A DNA stretch of 26,092 nucleotides from a virus. Positions 15,751-22,972 of this stretch are shown here, one piece after another. The stretch is from the IMG/VR virus record IMGVR_UViG_3300030450_000679, positions 1-26,092 of that record. One strand, 5' to 3'. A program made the position numbers and the translations under genes. The notes beneath the pieces are model-generated. The model ran no database searches. It was not told the origin of the DNA and was given only the letters and a program-made list of their open reading frames with translations. Position 1 is the first letter of the stretch. Each line of letters opens with the position of its first letter.

Positions 15751-18750
15751 ATGGCTATTAAGATCACGCTGAAAAACAGCGTCGTACAGGATTCTGTTCC
15801 TACTACAACTCATTTGCCGACGGTAGGAGAACTAGCGGTTAATGCAAATATAAATAGTATTGGTGGCTATATGAGAGCCAGTGATAACAGCATTGTAAAG
15901 ATATTTGGGCCTGGATCTCTTTCGACTCCGGCAGCGACAACAACAACAGCAGGTATTGCAGAATTAGCAACTTCTGGTGAAACCACGGCAGGAACAGATG
16001 CGGCAAGAGTTTGTACTCCTGCAGGTGTTAAGGCTGTTACTGACGCAGAACGAACCACATCAAATAGCACATATTTAGCTAAGGCTGGTGGAACGTTAAC
16101 TGGAGTTTTAGCTGCGACTGCTGGAAGCAATTCAGCCGCATCTATTCACTTTGGCGATACAGATTCAGGAATCTATGGTGGTACAAATACAGTTTCTTTA
16201 ACTGCTGGTGGTACTCAGGGCTTAACTCTTAATAGTGATGGGTATGTGAATGTTCCTACAAGATTAGGTGTAGGAGTCGCAAGTCCTGCGGTAGCTTTTC
16301 ATATCAATTCTGGGGCGACAAATGAATGTGCGAGATTTGAAAGTAGTGATACGGAAGTTACTCTTGAATTCAAAGATACAACTGGTACGGCGACTTTAAA
16401 AAGTAGAGATGATTTCAGATTCGGGAATAGTACAGGTGAATTAGCTAGGGTAGACGCTTCAGGTCGATTACTTGTTGGTCTTACTTCTGCAAGAACTTTA
16501 AATCCTAGTCATATTCCTCCTTTTCAAATTGAAGGTAATACTGCTACAACTTCATCTATTTCAACGATAAATAATATAAACCAAACAGGTGGTCCTTCTG
16601 TCTGGCTTGGCAAGAGTAGAGGAGCTGCTTTAGGAGGGGTTGTAACTGTTCAATCTGGAGATGAGTTAGGTTCTATTTTCTTTAATGGTGCTGATGGAAC
16701 AGATATTGCAAGCATTGGTGCGTCAATTGTTGCCAAATCGAATGGAACAGTTGCAGGTAATAGAATGCCTGGTGAATTGGTGTTTGCTACAACAGCAGAT
16801 TCAGCAGGTTCAGTTACACCTACAACACGACTAACAATTGATAATGCAGGAAAAGTAATAATCGGAACTGGAGATGACATCCAACTCTGGCATGATGGAT
16901 CAACGTCTCCAGCTACGTCAATAATAAAAAATAATACTGATAATCTTCATATAAGAAGTGGTGGTAATATTACTCTTCAAAATAAAGCTGCTACTGAAAC
17001 ATTTGCTAATTTCGCAGATGGGGGAGCTGTAGACCTTTATTTTGATAATGGCCTTAAGCTTTCCACACTAAGCACTGGTGTAAGTATAACGGGGAGCTTA
17101 GGTATAGGAACAACTACTACTAATGCATCAGATAGCTTCACTATTGTAGATCCAGGGAATGCCTTCATGTCTCTGAGATCAGATGCAGAAGCGGATGGAA
17201 ATTCTCAAGTATTTGATTTTGCTGTTGGAACAGGTGATAGAGCAAGTACTAATGTAGTATCTTCAATTACATCTGCAATTCCTTCAGGATCTGCTGCTGG
17301 AGGTACTTTAAAAGGTTATTTAGCGTTTTTTACAAATGCTGGAGATAATTTACAGGAGAGGCTACGTATTACTTCTGCTGGAGAAAGCATATTTTATGGA
17401 AGCGTCGAGTTAGGAGATTCTAAAGAGTTAAGACTAGGTGCTAGTCAAGATCTGAAGCTTGTGCATGACGGAAATAATAGCTACATCAACCATAATGGAA
17501 CTGGTGACTTTTGGATTCAAGCTCAAGGAGCCGATGAGAACCTTTGGTTAAGAGCTAAAGATGATGTATACATACAAACTAATGACAGTGAGAACGCAGC
17601 TAAATTTATAAAAAATGGAAAGGTAGAGTTATTTTACGATGGATCTTCCAGATTAGAAACTAATAGCGAAGGGGTGAAAATTGATGGTGTTCTAGAGATG
17701 TTAGACAATAAACGTATTCAATTAGGTACAAGTGATGATCTTCAGTTGTACTCAGATGGGTCTGATAGTTACGTATTAAATACAACTGATACTGACCTTA
17801 TTATTAGGAATACTGGTAATGCTGGTATTGAAATTGCCAATCAAAATAGTTTTCCAATAGAGTTAAAAACAAATGCAGAGACAGCAATAAAGTGTAACGC
17901 AAATGGATCTGTAGATCTATATCATGATAATTCTCCGCGTCTTATCACTACGGCCGGAGGAGTAACTATTACAGGCTACGATGCCAATGACGGTACGATT
18001 ATCAAAGGAGATCTTAGGTTAAGTAAACAGGGAGAAACGGCTACAAGAATAAAATGGGATGGTTCCGACGGTACTGTTGGACAGTTAGAGCTTTTTGATG
18101 ATGTAAAACTTACGTTCGGTGCCGACTCAGATTTAGAAATTTCACATGATGGAACAAATAATAGTATTAAATCCACTACTGGTCACGTAAATTTATACTT
18201 GCCTACTGGTAAAGCATTCTCAGTAGGTAATTCAGATTTCACCGAGGATATATTTAGAGCTACAGAAGGGGGATCCGTACAGCTCTATCACGACAATTCA
18301 GAAAAGTTACTTACGGACGCCAATGGAATACAGGTAAAAGATCGAATAACTTTTGGCGTATCTAATAACACTGTTGTATTGGACTTTCAAATAGCCAGTA
18401 CACAAAGGGGTTATATTAATGTCCTAGAAACTGGTACAACTTACAGTACAAGTTCTGATTATCGTCTAAAAGAAAATGAAGTATCTATAACTGATGGAAT
18501 TGCGAGACTGAAGACATTAAAGCCTTATAGATTTAACTTCAAAGATATACCATCCAAGATTGTCGATGGATTCTTCGCACATGAGGTAACACCAGTAGTT
18601 CCAGAAGCGGTAAGTGGAGAGAAAGATGGAGAGCAAATGCAAGGCATGGACTATGGACGTATTACACCTTTGTTAACTGCTGCATTACAGGAAGCTATAG
18701 GGAAAATAGAGATTTTAGAATCAAAAGTAGCAGCATTGGAGGGTACGTAA
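15751..18750 (+). CDS. Tail fibre with C-terminal S74 intramolecular chaperone domain
   Basis: 999 residues. Residues 1-55 are an attachment-type N-terminus with VGELAVNANINSIGGYMRASDNS. Residues ~57-96 match the phage tail fibre repeat (TTTTAGIAELAT..ETTAGTDAARVCTPAGVKAV), and FGDTDSGIYGG follows at ~134. The body has repeated units of the type DL.L.HDG.NSYI... followed by G.V.LYHDNS.RL.T...GV.I, at least four times. The C-terminus from residue 902 is a peptidase S74 domain: SDYRLKEN with the Ser902/Lys907 pair (TCT at 18454, AAA at 18469), LKPYRFNF, GFFAHEV, and a final coiled coil IGKIEILESKVAALE. Such domains trimerise the fibre, then cut themselves off just before the Ser. Likely a receptor-binding fibre. 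Confidence 0.88.
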   Translation: MAIKITLKNSVVQDSVPTTTHLPTVGELAVNANINSIGGYMRASDNSIVKIFGPGSLSTPAATTTTAGIAELATSGETTAGTDAARVCTPAGVKAVTDAERTTSNSTYLAKAGGTLTGVLAATAGSNSAASIHFGDTDSGIYGGTNTVSLTAGGTQGLTLNSDGYVNVPTRLGVGVASPAVAFHINSGATNECARFESSDTEVTLEFKDTTGTATLKSRDDFRFGNSTGELARVDASGRLLVGLTSARTLNPSHIPPFQIEGNTATTSSISTINNINQTGGPSVWLGKSRGAALGGVVTVQSGDELGSIFFNGADGTDIASIGASIVAKSNGTVAGNRMPGELVFATTADSAGSVTPTTRLTIDNAGKVIIGTGDDIQLWHDGSTSPATSIIKNNTDNLHIRSGGNITLQNKAATETFANFADGGAVDLYFDNGLKLSTLSTGVSITGSLGIGTTTTNASDSFTIVDPGNAFMSLRSDAEADGNSQVFDFAVGTGDRASTNVVSSITSAIPSGSAAGGTLKGYLAFFTNAGDNLQERLRITSAGESIFYGSVELGDSKELRLGASQDLKLVHDGNNSYINHNGTGDFWIQAQGADENLWLRAKDDVYIQTNDSENAAKFIKNGKVELFYDGSSRLETNSEGVKIDGVLEMLDNKRIQLGTSDDLQLYSDGSDSYVLNTTDTDLIIRNTGNAGIEIANQNSFPIELKTNAETAIKCNANGSVDLYHDNSPRLITTAGGVTITGYDANDGTIIKGDLRLSKQGETATRIKWDGSDGTVGQLELFDDVKLTFGADSDLEISHDGTNNSIKSTTGHVNLYLPTGKAFSVGNSDFTEDIFRATEGGSVQLYHDNSEKLLTDANGIQVKDRITFGVSNNTVVLDFQIASTQRGYINVLETGTTYSTSSDYRLKENEVSITDGIARLKTLKPYRFNFKDIPSKIVDGFFAHEVTPVVPEAVSGEKDGEQMQGMDYGRITPLLTAALQEAIGKIEILESKVAALEGT

Positions 18751-18767
18751 CCCGTAATTCTCAATGC

Positions 18768-18802
18768 TTATCTAACATTTAAACTTTTATTATCTAACAT
18801 TT
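18768..18802 (+). repeat. Tandem 13-base direct repeat upstream of the coiled-coil gene
   Basis: TTATCTAACATTT occurs at 18768-18780 and again at 18790-18802, a 22-base period close to two helical turns. It fills most of the gap between the fibre stop and the next ATG (18807). A protein-binding or promoter role is possible but not shown. Confidence 0.5.
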
Positions 18803-18806
18803 TCTT

Positions 18807-19049
18807 ATGTCTACATTAATTGAACGCAGAGATGCACGTAAGGTAGAAGCTCAAGCTTTAGCTGATACTTTTAATACTTGTAAGCAAGAGATAGATAAGT
18901 TAAAGAAAGAAATTCAACAGAAAGAGAATGAGAATGCACAAGTTTATTCTGATTTCACTGTTAAGAATGCACAATATGCAGAGTTAGAACAGATGATAAA
19001 AGAAGAAGAAGGAATAGCTGTTGACACTGAAGCTCCTCAAGAGGGCTAA
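18807..19049 (+). CDS. Small coiled-coil protein, unknown function
   Basis: 80 residues, ATG. Almost the whole protein is a charged helix: RRDARKVEAQALADTF, then EIDKLKKEIQQKENENAQV and YAELEQMIKEEE with heptad-like spacing of Leu/Ile/Val, and an acidic end. I do not recognise a family. It follows the S74 fibre gene at 56 bases and precedes the duplicated pair at 19074 and 19397, so it may help fibre folding or belong to the virion. That is inference from place alone. Confidence 0.6.
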   Translation: MSTLIERRDARKVEAQALADTFNTCKQEIDKLKKEIQQKENENAQVYSDFTVKNAQYAELEQMIKEEEGIAVDTEAPQEG

Positions 19050-19073
19050 ACTCTAACTAAACGATTAAATTCA

Positions 19074-19394
19074 ATGGCAATTGTTAAAACTTGGGAAGTG
19101 AACACGATGGAGCGTGACATTTCCGACGGACATGTGAATAAGGTTATCTATCGTGTAAAGGCGATTGATGATTCTGATAACACAGAAAAAGAAGGCACAA
19201 GACAAACAGGTTCAGTAACTTTCACTAAGCCTTCTAGTCTCCCCTCTGATTTTAAATCTTACGATTCTTTAGATGCTGCTACTTGCATTGGTTGGGTGAA
19301 GTCTGCTTTAGGAACTGACAGTGTTGCTGCTGTAGAAGCTGCGATTGATACTGCTTTAACTCCTGCTACAACTGCTGTTGGTAAGCCTTTCTGA
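19074..19394 (+). CDS. Conserved small protein, first copy of a tandem pair
   Basis: 106 residues. The line-up WEVNTMERDISDGHVNKVIYRV at the start, GSVTFTKPSSLPSDF in the middle, and CIGWVKSALGTDSVAAVEAAIDTAL near the end recurs in the next gene. The fold looks like a small beta sheet plus a C-terminal helix pair. I recall such proteins in marine cyanophages with no assigned role. It is two bases from the next gene, and probably in the same transcript as the fibre genes. Confidence 0.65.
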   Translation: MAIVKTWEVNTMERDISDGHVNKVIYRVKAIDDSDNTEKEGTRQTGSVTFTKPSSLPSDFKSYDSLDAATCIGWVKSALGTDSVAAVEAAIDTALTPATTAVGKPF

Positions 19395-19396
19395 TT

Positions 19397-19699
19397 ATGG
19401 CAACTACATCTTGGGGTCTAGCTAATACAGACTATGACCTTAGTGATGGGTTTGTTCATACAGCCCATTACACAGTTCAAAGAGTTGATGGTATTTATTC
19501 AACTTCTGCTTACGGGAGTTGTTCTTTAACAAGACCTGAGACTCTTTCTACGAGAACTGATCTTACGATTTCAGAAATCATTGAGGATGTAAAACAAGTC
19601 CTTGGATCTGACAAGGTAATAGCTATTGAGAATGCTTTGATTTTGCGAATTTCTGAGAAGAAAACTCCAACTCAAGGATCTTTCGTTCCTTCGACTTAG
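19397..19699 (+). CDS. Conserved small protein, second copy of a tandem pair
   Basis: 100 residues, ATG two bases after the previous stop. It is clearly related to its upstream neighbour: WGLANTDYDLSDGFVHTAHYTV matches the first copy's opening, GSCSLTRPETLSTRTDL its middle, and EDVKQVLGSDKVIAIENALILRI its helix. Both end in a Thr-Pro-rich tail. By-eye identity is about one third, so the duplication is old and both copies have been kept. Function unknown; a virion part or fibre-associated protein is possible given the neighbours. Confidence 0.65.
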   Translation: MATTSWGLANTDYDLSDGFVHTAHYTVQRVDGIYSTSAYGSCSLTRPETLSTRTDLTISEIIEDVKQVLGSDKVIAIENALILRISEKKTPTQGSFVPST

Positions 19700-19705
19700 T
19701 TAAAT

Positions 19706-20038
19706 ATGATTCGTAAAATTCTTGATGCTGTAGCTTGTGTAGCACTTTTGTTAAGTGCTTCATTAGCAGGGGGCTCTTTTGTTCTATATAAATATGTAAG
19801 TTCTCCTCAATTTGAAGAACAGGTGAAGAAGAAGATAATGAAAGAGATCAAACTCCCTGGACTTTCTGGCCCTGCTCTCCCTACTGGTCCGTTAACACCC
19901 GATCAACAGAAAAATGAGAAAAAGAAAGCGGTAGGTGTTCCGTTTATACCGATTACTCATAACAAACCTTTTCCTAGTTGCAGATGTATAAATGAAGAAA
20001 AACAAGTATTTGGAGATTCATTTAAACAGGTATTTTAG
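19706..20038 (+). CDS. Small membrane-anchored or secreted protein
   Basis: 110 residues, ATG six bases after the previous stop. Residues 1-30 form a signal-anchor: a basic start MIRK, then LDAVACVALLLSASLAGGSFVLYKYV. A charged helix EEQVKKKIMKEIKLPG follows, then a Pro-rich part (LSGPALPTGPLTPDQQ) and a Cys pair near the end (PSCRC). No cleavage site is compelling, so it is probably anchored with the C-terminus outside or in the periplasm. I do not recognise a named family, although small 'MIRKILDAVA' proteins of this design occur in cyanophages as I remember them. Confidence 0.62.
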   Translation: MIRKILDAVACVALLLSASLAGGSFVLYKYVSSPQFEEQVKKKIMKEIKLPGLSGPALPTGPLTPDQQKNEKKKAVGVPFIPITHNKPFPSCRCINEEKQVFGDSFKQVF

Positions 20039-20052
20039 GTGAAGGAAGATGA

Positions 20053-20757
20053 ATGAGTGAAATACAAAGTATAGGAGTGGAGCCTATTCATATTTATTCA
20101 ATTGAAGTACCTGTTGTTAATATTCCAAATGTTCCAATTAGTACTCCGATAGGTTTCCCAATAATTGAAATGCCTTGTGTTAAAGCAAGACCTAGTATTG
20201 AAAATAATGCTTTATTAGATAACGATCCAGAAAGAAATTTAATTTTGTGTCCTGCACAGACACCAAGCTATGAACCTATGGATTTTGTAGCAGCGGAAAT
20301 TGTACCCATACTTGATGAAGAACCACAACGATACGAAGAACCAGAGACACCTCCAGCACCAGAAGTACCAGAAGCAGTCCCAGAAGCTTGCCCTCCTGAT
20401 GGCGCACCCGAAGTTGGGACAAAGGTTGAAGAAGGAACTAAACAGATTATCAAGTATGAATTGATAGGAAATCGTTGTGTAACTAGATATAAAAAATTAA
20501 ATGTTCAACAACAAATAATTGATGCGATACCCACGGTTCCTGCGGTAATAAAAACTGGCTCAATAACTTTGGTGGCTACCACTGCGGCATTGAGTACTCC
20601 ACTGCTTTTGAAGGCTGTTAAACCGATTATTAAACAGGTAGTGAATAAAATTAAAAAGATATTAGGTAAGAAAATAAAACGACCAAACCTATCAGAAAGA
20701 AGGACTAATTCTTATCGAGAGAAACGGGGTTTACCTCCTTTGAAGGAGAAGAAATAA
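20053..20757 (+). CDS. Pro-rich protein with basic, hydrophobic C-terminus (possible virion protein)
   Basis: 234 residues; an AAGGAAG stretch just before the ATG serves as ribosome site. The N-terminal part is low-complexity and rich in Pro, Ile and Val (VEPIHIYSIEVPVVNIPNVP). An acidic Pro/Glu run follows at residues ~93-120 (EEPETPPAPEVPEAVPEACP). Then IIKYELIGNRCVTRYKKLN gives a small beta part, and near residues 168-190 there is a hydrophobic stretch (GSITLVATTAALSTPLLLKA) followed by a very basic tail. Proteins of this design are found in cyanophage structural regions; the function is not known to me. Its last 53 bases overlap the end of the leftward gene that stops at 20705. Confidence 0.6.
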   Translation: MSEIQSIGVEPIHIYSIEVPVVNIPNVPISTPIGFPIIEMPCVKARPSIENNALLDNDPERNLILCPAQTPSYEPMDFVAAEIVPILDEEPQRYEEPETPPAPEVPEAVPEACPPDGAPEVGTKVEEGTKQIIKYELIGNRCVTRYKKLNVQQQIIDAIPTVPAVIKTGSITLVATTAALSTPLLLKAVKPIIKQVVNKIKKILGKKIKRPNLSERRTNSYREKRGLPPLKEKK

Positions 20758-21358
20758 GATGCCTATGTGGTAAAACTTGACCCATTTTAGGTTTTACTAC
20801 AACGTCTTCACAAAGTTTGTAGTAAGGAGAATTAGGAGCAAATTCAATTCCTTGTAACTTTAATTTTCCACATTCACGTAGTTTTGCGATGATGTAATCT
20901 AACTTTTTATTATCAATTAGTTGCTGTTGATGTTCTCCCTGTAATTGTGCATTTTTTAAACATCGTTTTTGAAATCTTTTATCAAGTGGCATACTAAAAG
21001 TTAAACTTGCTCCAACGTTAAGTGAGAAATTATCCTTCTGTCCTGTCCGTGTTTGTTGATAGTATAAAATGTCGCCTTCGTCGCTATAGACTGGAGAGTC
21101 ATAGAGGTATTCTCTAGGTTTTTGGAACGTATGTGAGTCAGTTATAAATGGTGAAAATGTTAACATTGGCCCCTGACATACAACACCACCTCCATATTGG
21201 TTTTGTATAAGATTCCCTTGTAAAGTTTGTATTGCCATGTTAGTTAAACTGGCTGATGTATTAGCTACTGGTGCTGCTGTTTGTGAAGTATTAGCTAAGG
21301 CACTTGACCCACTGAATAATATTATTGCGAGAACACTGAAACCGTTTCTGTGACCGAT
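20705..21358 (-). CDS. Secreted protein of the leftward cassette; start codon unresolved
   Basis: The frame carries a clear signal peptide, HRNGFSVLAIILFSGSSALA, with cleavage expected before NTSQ. The mature part has MAIQTLQGNLIQNQYGGGVVCQGPMLTFSPF, a beta segment DNFSLNVGASLTFSMPLD, a helix DYIIAKLRECGKLKLQG and a Cys near the end (YYKLCEDVVV). I remember this pattern from secreted proteins of T4-like cyanophages. No ATG, GTG or TTG lies in frame just upstream: the first is an ATG at 21493, 45 codons earlier and deep inside the neighbouring gene, and the next inside is at 21238, after the signal peptide. The coordinate given (ATC codon) marks the minimal signal peptide, not a proven start. 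The C-terminus overlaps the convergent rightward gene by 53 bases. Confidence 0.6.
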   Translation of the reverse strand: MGHRNGFSVLAIILFSGSSALANTSQTAAPVANTSASLTNMAIQTLQGNLIQNQYGGGVVCQGPMLTFSPFITDSHTFQKPREYLYDSPVYSDEGDILYYQQTRTGQKDNFSLNVGASLTFSMPLDKRFQKRCLKNAQLQGEHQQQLIDNKKLDYIIAKLRECGKLKLQGIEFAPNSPYYKLCEDVVVKPKMGQVLPHRHLISSPSKEVNPVSLDKN

Positions 21359-21756
21359 TCGAGTGTGGTAACACGATCTATTCGAGTTTGGTTGGATAGC
21401 CCTGGCCCAATGTAACTTTCTGCGTACTGGAACGCTTGACCTGGATTGGCAATTGTGACGTTGGGTTTGCTTGTTAGATCTGCACCAGTCCATGTGTAAC
21501 TCACTCCGTCAATCGTTTGGGACGTTTGTTCTGGAGGCGGTGAAATAGTCGCACCATCAATAGTAAGATTCGTTCCATTGAGCGTATAAGTATGCCCAGT
21601 GTTGAAATCATTAGAGACAATAGTTTCAGTAACATTTTGGGTGGTACGTGTAGTGGATGACATTTGGCCGCTAGTAAAGTTAGGAACGACTGGCACTGCT
21701 ATGACTGACTTTTGCCAGCTATTTAGTATCAGCAATAACAGCAAATATCGTTTCAT
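21322..21756 (-). CDS. Secreted protein, conserved cyanophage type
   Basis: 144 residues. A typical signal peptide opens the protein: MKRYLLLLLILNSWQKSVIA, then VPVVPNFTSGQM. The mature part is Thr/Ser/Asn-rich: TTRTTQNVTETIVSNDFNTG, YTLNGTNLTIDGATI, IDGVSYTWTGADL, and ends ESVTETVSVFSQ. I recall this arrangement from secreted cyanophage proteins next to the one described above. The ATG overlaps the stop of the 31-residue ORF (ATGA). Its end overlaps the reading frame of the downstream secreted protein. It would be exported to the periplasm, outer membrane or exterior of the host; the function is unknown. Confidence 0.68.
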   Translation of the reverse strand: MKRYLLLLLILNSWQKSVIAVPVVPNFTSGQMSSTTRTTQNVTETIVSNDFNTGHTYTLNGTNLTIDGATISPPPEQTSQTIDGVSYTWTGADLTSKPNVTIANPGQAFQYAESYIGPGLSNQTRIDRVTTLESVTETVSVFSQ

Positions 21757-21848
21757 TTATTTATATTCATATAATGCATATACATGAAAAAATTAAAAAC
21801 TAATAAAAGAATAACTAGAGTTGCACAAATAAGAATTGGAACGTGCAT
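21753..21848 (-). CDS. 31-residue single-span membrane peptide
   Basis: This short ORF fits its neighbours exactly: its ATG (21848-21846) shares a base with the upstream stop (TAATG), and its TGA (21755-21753) overlaps the downstream ATG (ATGA). It encodes MHVPILICATLVILLLVFN followed by FFMYMHYMNINK, one continuous hydrophobic helix with a small polar, slightly basic end. The double overlap is hard to explain for a non-coding gap and argues for a real, translationally coupled gene. Such single-span peptides can be pinholin-like, chaperone-like or toxin-like; nothing here decides which. Confidence 0.68.
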   Translation of the reverse strand: MHVPILICATLVILLLVFNFFMYMHYMNINK

Positions 21849-22333
21849 TACTTGACAGTGACTGACGTAATAACAGAACCCGTTGCTACAGATCCAGAAT
21901 TTCCTGCGACTATAGAAACAGCCCCCGCCGTAGTTATCGTTGCAGCAAGATCACCCGCTGTCCCTGGGGCATGAGACGTGATATCGGAGAAGTTAGGAGC
22001 AGAACCAGTAGTGACAGCAGAACCAGCTAGGGGGTCTGCTTGATTAAATGATTGGCTAAAACTGAAACTCTCACCAGAACTTGCATTCTGAGTTGCTAAA
22101 ACTGTCCCAGGGCTATAGACCCCTGATGAAATCGTTCCATTCGATATTCGACCAGCATCGTCACCGATTTGAACATCCACTCCTGTGCCAGAGGCACTGA
22201 AAGAACTTCCGATCCTTTCAGCTTGTGTTATTCCAGCAGTAACGCTCAGTTGAGCTGAACTGGTGATGGTATGTGTCAAATCTGCGTTAGCAGAAGGAGC
22301 CGCTAGAAATAGCAGCAGGAAAAGTTTCTTCAT
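21848..22333 (-). CDS. Secreted Ser/Gly/Ala-rich protein, conserved cyanophage type
   Basis: 161 residues. The signal peptide MKKLFLLLFLAAPSANA ends in an Ala-x-Ala site before DLTHTITSSAQLSV. The mature protein is poor in charge and rich in Ser, Thr, Gly and Ala, with repeated GS.S/SG.S patterns (SSFSASGTGVDVQIGDD, SSGESFSFSQSFNQADP) and a beta-type end AVSIVAGNSGSVATGS. I recall 'DLTH.I.SS.QL.V' proteins of cyanophages with unknown function. The ATG overlaps the upstream stop (ATGA), and its own stop overlaps the start of the 31-residue peptide, so the set is translationally coupled. Confidence 0.68.
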   Translation of the reverse strand: MKKLFLLLFLAAPSANADLTHTITSSAQLSVTAGITQAERIGSSFSASGTGVDVQIGDDAGRISNGTISSGVYSPGTVLATQNASSGESFSFSQSFNQADPLAGSAVTTGSAPNFSDITSHAPGTAGDLAATITTAGAVSIVAGNSGSVATGSVITSVTVK

Positions 22334-22668
22334 AAAATTAATTTTCCACTTTGAGGGTCTATCTTTTTACCACTTATAGGATCTGTTTTGCCCTTATCAG
22401 GAATTGGAGGAGCCTTCTGTGGGCCTAACTTCCCTCCACTGCCACCACCATTCTTAGAAGGGGCAAGGCCGAACGCAGCTAAACTTCCAGAAAAGACACT
22501 GGCAATAAAAGTTGGATCAAAATCAAGTATCTTCTGACCATTTGGCAATCTAACGTACGAAAAAGTTAAGAGCGATGCGCTCCAAATCAACACGATTAAT
22601 TTAACTAAATCGCCAAGCCATTCCCTATCCTGTTCTTTCTTTCCTTCTACTTGTGTATCTTCTTCCAT
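22330..22668 (-). CDS. Two-span membrane protein, holin-like topology
   Basis: 112 residues, first gene of the leftward cassette. A charged start (MEEDTQVEGKKEQDREW) precedes a first helix LVKLIVLIWSASLLTFSYV at ~residues 22-40, a short polar loop with LPNGQKILDFDP, and a second helix TFIASVFSGSLAAFGLA at ~53-69. The end is basic and Gly/Pro-rich (KNGGGSGGKLGPQKAPP, then a duplicated P.SGK.I/L motif). Two spans with charged ends are compatible with a class II-type holin, but also with other small membrane proteins. The following secreted genes are joined to it. The divergent gene at 22716 is also membrane-anchored. Confidence 0.6.
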   Translation of the reverse strand: MEEDTQVEGKKEQDREWLGDLVKLIVLIWSASLLTFSYVRLPNGQKILDFDPTFIASVFSGSLAAFGLAPSKNGGGSGGKLGPQKAPPIPDKGKTDPISGKKIDPQSGKLIL

Positions 22669-22715
22669 AAAGGCATAGGTAAAGATACAGTAAGCCTACA
22701 CAATAAAGGTTAAAG

Positions 22716-22904
22716 ATGCCTCAAGAACTGTTAGCAGCACTGGTCGGGGCAGCTATTTCTGGAGCGTTAATGGTTTTATCGAACCAAACAAATAAGAGGC
22801 AGAGAGATATACGTGAAATTTTCCATCGTTTAAACGCTATTGATAAGGAAATTGCTACTCTTACAGCAACTAAGAGAGATCCAAACGGATGGAGGAAAAG
22901 ATAG
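22716..22904 (+). CDS. Small membrane-anchored coiled-coil protein
   Basis: 62 residues, ATG, divergent from the leftward cassette across a 47-base gap. Residues 4-23 are a membrane helix (ELLAALVGAAISGALMVLS), followed by a basic turn NKRQRD and a helix IREIFHRLNAIDKEIATLTATKR with heptad-like Ile/Leu. The topology is N-terminal anchor with a cytoplasmic or periplasmic coiled coil. Small phage lysis accessory proteins can look like this, but no family is recognised. Its last 16 bases overlap the next short ORF. Confidence 0.55.
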   Translation: MPQELLAALVGAAISGALMVLSNQTNKRQRDIREIFHRLNAIDKEIATLTATKRDPNGWRKR

Positions 22905-22972
22905 CAATGGCTAAGGCCAGAATTAAGGAACTAGAAACATTAATAAAACATTGGGAAAAACAAAACCCCTAG
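22889..22972 (+). CDS. 27-residue charged helix ORF
   Basis: A short ORF overlaps the end of the previous gene by 16 bases and encodes MEEKIAMAKARIKELETLI followed by KHWEKQNP. It reads as one amphipathic helix. A GGATGGAGG context gives little ribosome-site help, so translation would depend on coupling. Its stop codon is part of the hairpin at 22965-22993. A small helix of this kind (ending LWEKQ or similar) seems familiar from cyanophages, but I cannot verify that. Confidence 0.45.
   Translation: MEEKIAMAKARIKELETLIKHWEKQNP

Noticed and set aside
21599-21787. 62-codon plus-strand frame opposite the secreted genes
   Set aside because: It is antisense to a signal-peptide gene with much better evidence, and has no recognisable protein features.
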